This document shows positions 8,127 through 10,060 of a stretch of 10,060 bases of DNA, piece by piece; within the stretch, counting starts at the first letter, position 1, and the number at the start of each line of letters is the position of its first letter. The notes under the pieces were generated by a model that worked only from the letters and a program-made list of their open reading frames with translations, did no database searches and was not told the origin of the DNA. The stretch is taken from assembly GCA_011046315.1 (NCBI GenBank), contig DSAU01000105.1, forward strand, positions 1-10,060, given 5' to 3'. The translations under genes and the position numbers were made by a program. Origin of the DNA: a bacterium (GTDB lineage: Bacteria > Zhuqueibacterota > Zhuqueibacteria > Thermofontimicrobiales > Thermofontimicrobiaceae).

Positions 8127-8341
8127 ATCTTTTTTTAGGAGATCGCTCCTTTGAGTTGATATTATGGCAACGATTGCATACCATTCAGCAGATTTCTGAA
8201 ATTTTAAGCCCCCGTATTTGAAAATTAACTGGATATTCCACTTTTTTAGAATGGGAGTCGAACTGAAAAACGAAATGAATCCCCCGCCATCTGGTCGGTG
8301 TAGGTAAGCGGGGGATGTTGTTTAGACATTATTGGTTCGGG
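8127..8341. other. Convergent spacer between the HTH regulator and the lyase-like gene
   Basis: There is no gene in these 215 bp. Three stem candidates are visible. AGGAG-ATCG-CTCCT at 8137-8150 starts 11 bp after the regulator stop, but its T-run lies before rather than after it. TTCAG/CTGAA at 8184-8200 has a 7-nt loop and is followed by ATTTTAA, making it a weak terminator candidate for the regulator. The strong 8279-8316 stem is listed separately. Confidence 0.5.
8279..8316 (-). terminator. GC-rich hairpin, probable terminator of the minus-strand lyase-like gene
   Basis: ATCCCCCGC (8279-8287) pairs perfectly with GCGGGGGAT (8308-8316), giving a 9-bp stem with a 20-nt loop. On the minus strand it begins 25 bp after the stop codon of the lyase-like gene and is followed by a T-rich stretch (TCATTTCGTTTTT). 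On the + strand the following bases are GTTGTTTA, a poorer tail, so any effect on the regulator transcript would be weaker. The loop is long for a simple intrinsic terminator, so a REP-like palindrome or structured RNA element is an alternative. Confidence 0.65.
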
Positions 8342-10060
8342 TTATTGATTCAGTTTGCCCTTCATCCCCTCAAATTTAACTTCAAATCGATTAAAATCCA
8401 ACACAACTTTTTCATCGCGGTAACGGATTTCAAATATTTTGCTTCCTTTTTCCGAAAAGATGAACGGACCATCGAATAGCTGCCAGTCATCAAAATTGAT
8501 TCTCTGTCCGTCCAAAAAACGTTGATCTGGGTAAGTGAATTCCAGATTGTTACCGCGGGAATTGGTGTAACTGACGTGCAACTTTTTTCGGTCGATGGAG
8601 AGCGGATTGGATTTGATACGGGTTTTGAATTCGTCAAACGAGGGAAATTCTGCTTGCTGCGCTACCTCCATGATGACGCCGGTTTTGGGATTATTGAGCG
8701 TGAGCCGGTAGTGGTCGTTTTGTTCGATCCATTTGCCGCGGGTCAATGTTCTAACCGCAAAGTAAATGCTATCAGCCTGGCAGAAAATCCAGCCATCTTC
8801 TTCCTCTCGTTTTTCAATGATTTTAGAAAAAAATCCGTTCACGTGTTGGTTGCGCTCTTTTTTGGGAATATCATACAGCGCGATGATGGTGTTCTCATGC
8901 TGCAGCAGCTCTTCATAAGGCGAGCCTTCGATCCATTTGTTCGGATCCGCATAATAGGGACGCTGACGCAGGATGGCATCGAGAATTTTATCAGGGTGTT
9001 CGTCAAAATACTTTAGCAACTGTTCCGCAGAGAACGATGGGTTGATAAAAAAACAGATCGATCCGTCACGTTCAGAAAGCCAGGTTAAATCCCAGCGGTG
9101 ATTTTCCACGGCGGTGATGTCGCCGAATGATGAACCCAGTGCGTAATCTTTGGTGACGTAACTGTATTTCCAGATCGGCAGATCGCTGGTGTTGATGCCA
9201 AAACCGCGACGCGGCGCTTTGGTTTCGCGGTGAACGTAGGGGACGCTGCGATCAGTAGCGATGTTTCCCAGCAGCGGTAATGGACGAAATTTCTGAACCG
9301 CTGCCAGTCCGGAAAAATACATTTCCGGTAACTCCGGGTGAAAATGAGAGTTACCAAAAAACAGATAACCATACGGCTGAGCCACACCGCAATTCAATAT
9401 CGTGTGGGTAACCTGGTTATATTTTTCACGGCTGTGAGCGCCAATCCAGTTGCCGGCGAGATATTCAGGCGCCCAATCCGCGATCAACAGTTGCATCATC
9501 ATCCAGGCTTTTCGTTTCATCAGCGGGTCAGTGGAGAAATCGAATAGAGTTGTCAAACAAAGATAATAGATCTGCATATAATTTACTGAATCGAACTCCA
9601 TCTGTCCAACGCTTACGGTGCGCTGGATCCAGTCGTCAATCCAGCGCTCTGCTTCTTTTTTCGCCTCCAGCGGCGTCATACCGTCGGCGAATCGTGGACC
9701 ATCAGGCCAGGTCTGGCCGTACAGATAACGAGCAGTGCGATACTGGAGCTTGTGATTTTCAGTAAAGCCCTTATCTTCACCAAAATTTTCCGTCAGTCTC
9801 ATTTTCGCTTTAGCGACCAACGGGAGCGGAAGTTGATTTTTTAATCTCAACAGCGCATCCATCATCGAATAAACATTAAAGCTGCCCCAATTCAGAGAAT
9901 CGTCAACCGCCTGCTGCAGCAGCTCGAGCCCGCGTTGGGCATCGATGCCGGTGGATAATTTGACAATTCCCAGATAAATGCGCGTCCGATGATCGTTACC
10001 GGGCATCCAGGCTTGAGCAGCGATGGCTGCAGCGATCACTTGCTGGCGTTGCTCCAGTTG
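8342..10060 (-). CDS. Large protein resembling (alpha/alpha)-toroid polysaccharide lyase-like families, N-terminus outside window
   Basis: The frame is open to the window edge, so 572 C-terminal codons are visible and the true start lies beyond 10060; GTG 10039 is internal. Numbering from the edge, residues about 1-260 are predicted mostly helical. They have aromatic- and acid-rich segments such as ENHKLQYRTARYLYGQTWPD (101-120), FDSVNYMQIYYLCLTTLFDF (156-175) and the ADWAPEYLAGNWIGAHSREK run. This is the look of helical-barrel carbohydrate-active proteins. KYSYVTKDYALGSSFGD (298-314) and ENHRWDLTW (319-327) then lead into a beta-rich C-terminal half ending in strand-like segments (IFEIRYRDEKVVLDFNRFEV). 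A toroid plus beta-sandwich would fit heparinase II/III-like or alginate lyase-like proteins, with conserved H, Y, E and R as possible catalytic residues. I do not recognise the family, and no signal peptide can be judged. Enzymatic activity is unproven. Confidence 0.75.
   Translation of the reverse strand, partial: QLEQRQQVIAAAIAAQAWMPGNDHRTRIYLGIVKLSTGIDAQRGLELLQQAVDDSLNWGSFNVYSMMDALLRLKNQLPLPLVAKAKMRLTENFGEDKGFTENHKLQYRTARYLYGQTWPDGPRFADGMTPLEAKKEAERWIDDWIQRTVSVGQMEFDSVNYMQIYYLCLTTLFDFSTDPLMKRKAWMMMQLLIADWAPEYLAGNWIGAHSREKYNQVTHTILNCGVAQPYGYLFFGNSHFHPELPEMYFSGLAAVQKFRPLPLLGNIATDRSVPYVHRETKAPRRGFGINTSDLPIWKYSYVTKDYALGSSFGDITAVENHRWDLTWLSERDGSICFFINPSFSAEQLLKYFDEHPDKILDAILRQRPYYADPNKWIEGSPYEELLQHENTIIALYDIPKKERNQHVNGFFSKIIEKREEEDGWIFCQADSIYFAVRTLTRGKWIEQNDHYRLTLNNPKTGVIMEVAQQAEFPSFDEFKTRIKSNPLSIDRKKLHVSYTNSRGNNLEFTYPDQRFLDGQRINFDDWQLFDGPFIFSEKGSKIFEIRYRDEKVVLDFNRFEVKFEGMKGKLNQ

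Noticed and set aside
8254..8270. Minus-strand GTTCGACTCCCA resembling a tRNA 3' end
   Set aside because: The five bases on either side do not pair as a T-stem, and no cloverleaf can be built upstream.
8522..9016. 164-codon plus-strand frame inside the lyase-like gene
   Set aside because: It is antisense to a longer frame with coherent protein-like composition and motifs, and shows no recognisable domain.

Overview
The window looks like ordinary chromosome from an uncultured Gram-negative-type bacterium. GC is moderate, with very AT-rich intergenic DNA. Candidates are the Bacteroidota/Calditrichota/KSB1-like part of the tree. The reasons are the F-type ATP synthase proteins, weak or absent Shine-Dalgarno signals in front of several genes, and a secreted DUF1343 (NamZ-type) protein. 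This placement is a guess from protein style, not from a search. No rRNA, tRNA, CRISPR array, insertion sequence or phage gene was found.

Region 1 (1-4829, + strand) is the F1 part of an ATP synthase operon in the usual order delta-alpha-gamma-beta-epsilon (atpH, atpA, atpG, atpD, atpC). The window cuts off the start of atpH; the Fo genes (atpB, atpE, atpF) would be expected further upstream. All five products look intact in the visible part. The oddity is a 170-bp gap between atpA and atpG holding four copies of an 11-bp repeat related to TTCAGTGTTTT; the other junctions are 8, 36 and 26 bp.

Region 2 (4830-6441) is a 361-bp AT-rich spacer followed by a secreted or lipid-anchored DUF1343/GH171 protein, the NamZ exo-beta-N-acetylmuramidase family. 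The spacer holds an exact match to the FNR-type consensus TTGAT-N4-ATCAA about 60 bp before the start codon.

Region 3 (6442-8126) has a small membrane-anchored LysM protein on the minus strand, convergent with namZ. Divergent from it is a Cro/C1-type HTH regulator with a large C-terminal domain I do not recognise. The LysM gene has a complete 11-nt match to the anti-Shine-Dalgarno sequence.

Region 4 (8127-10060) has a 9-bp GC-rich hairpin, probably a terminator, and the C-terminal 572 codons of a large minus-strand protein. Its helical first half and beta-rich second half resemble polysaccharide lyase-like (alpha/alpha)-toroid proteins, but it has no assignable function.

Functional reading: energy metabolism on the left, and a possible cell-wall/glycan neighbourhood (NamZ, LysM, lyase-like protein) on the right. 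The second grouping is inference from domains and adjacency. No clearly new multi-gene system is visible. The best leads are the regulator's sensor domain, the lyase-like protein, the repeat array inside the ATP synthase operon and the FNR-type site.
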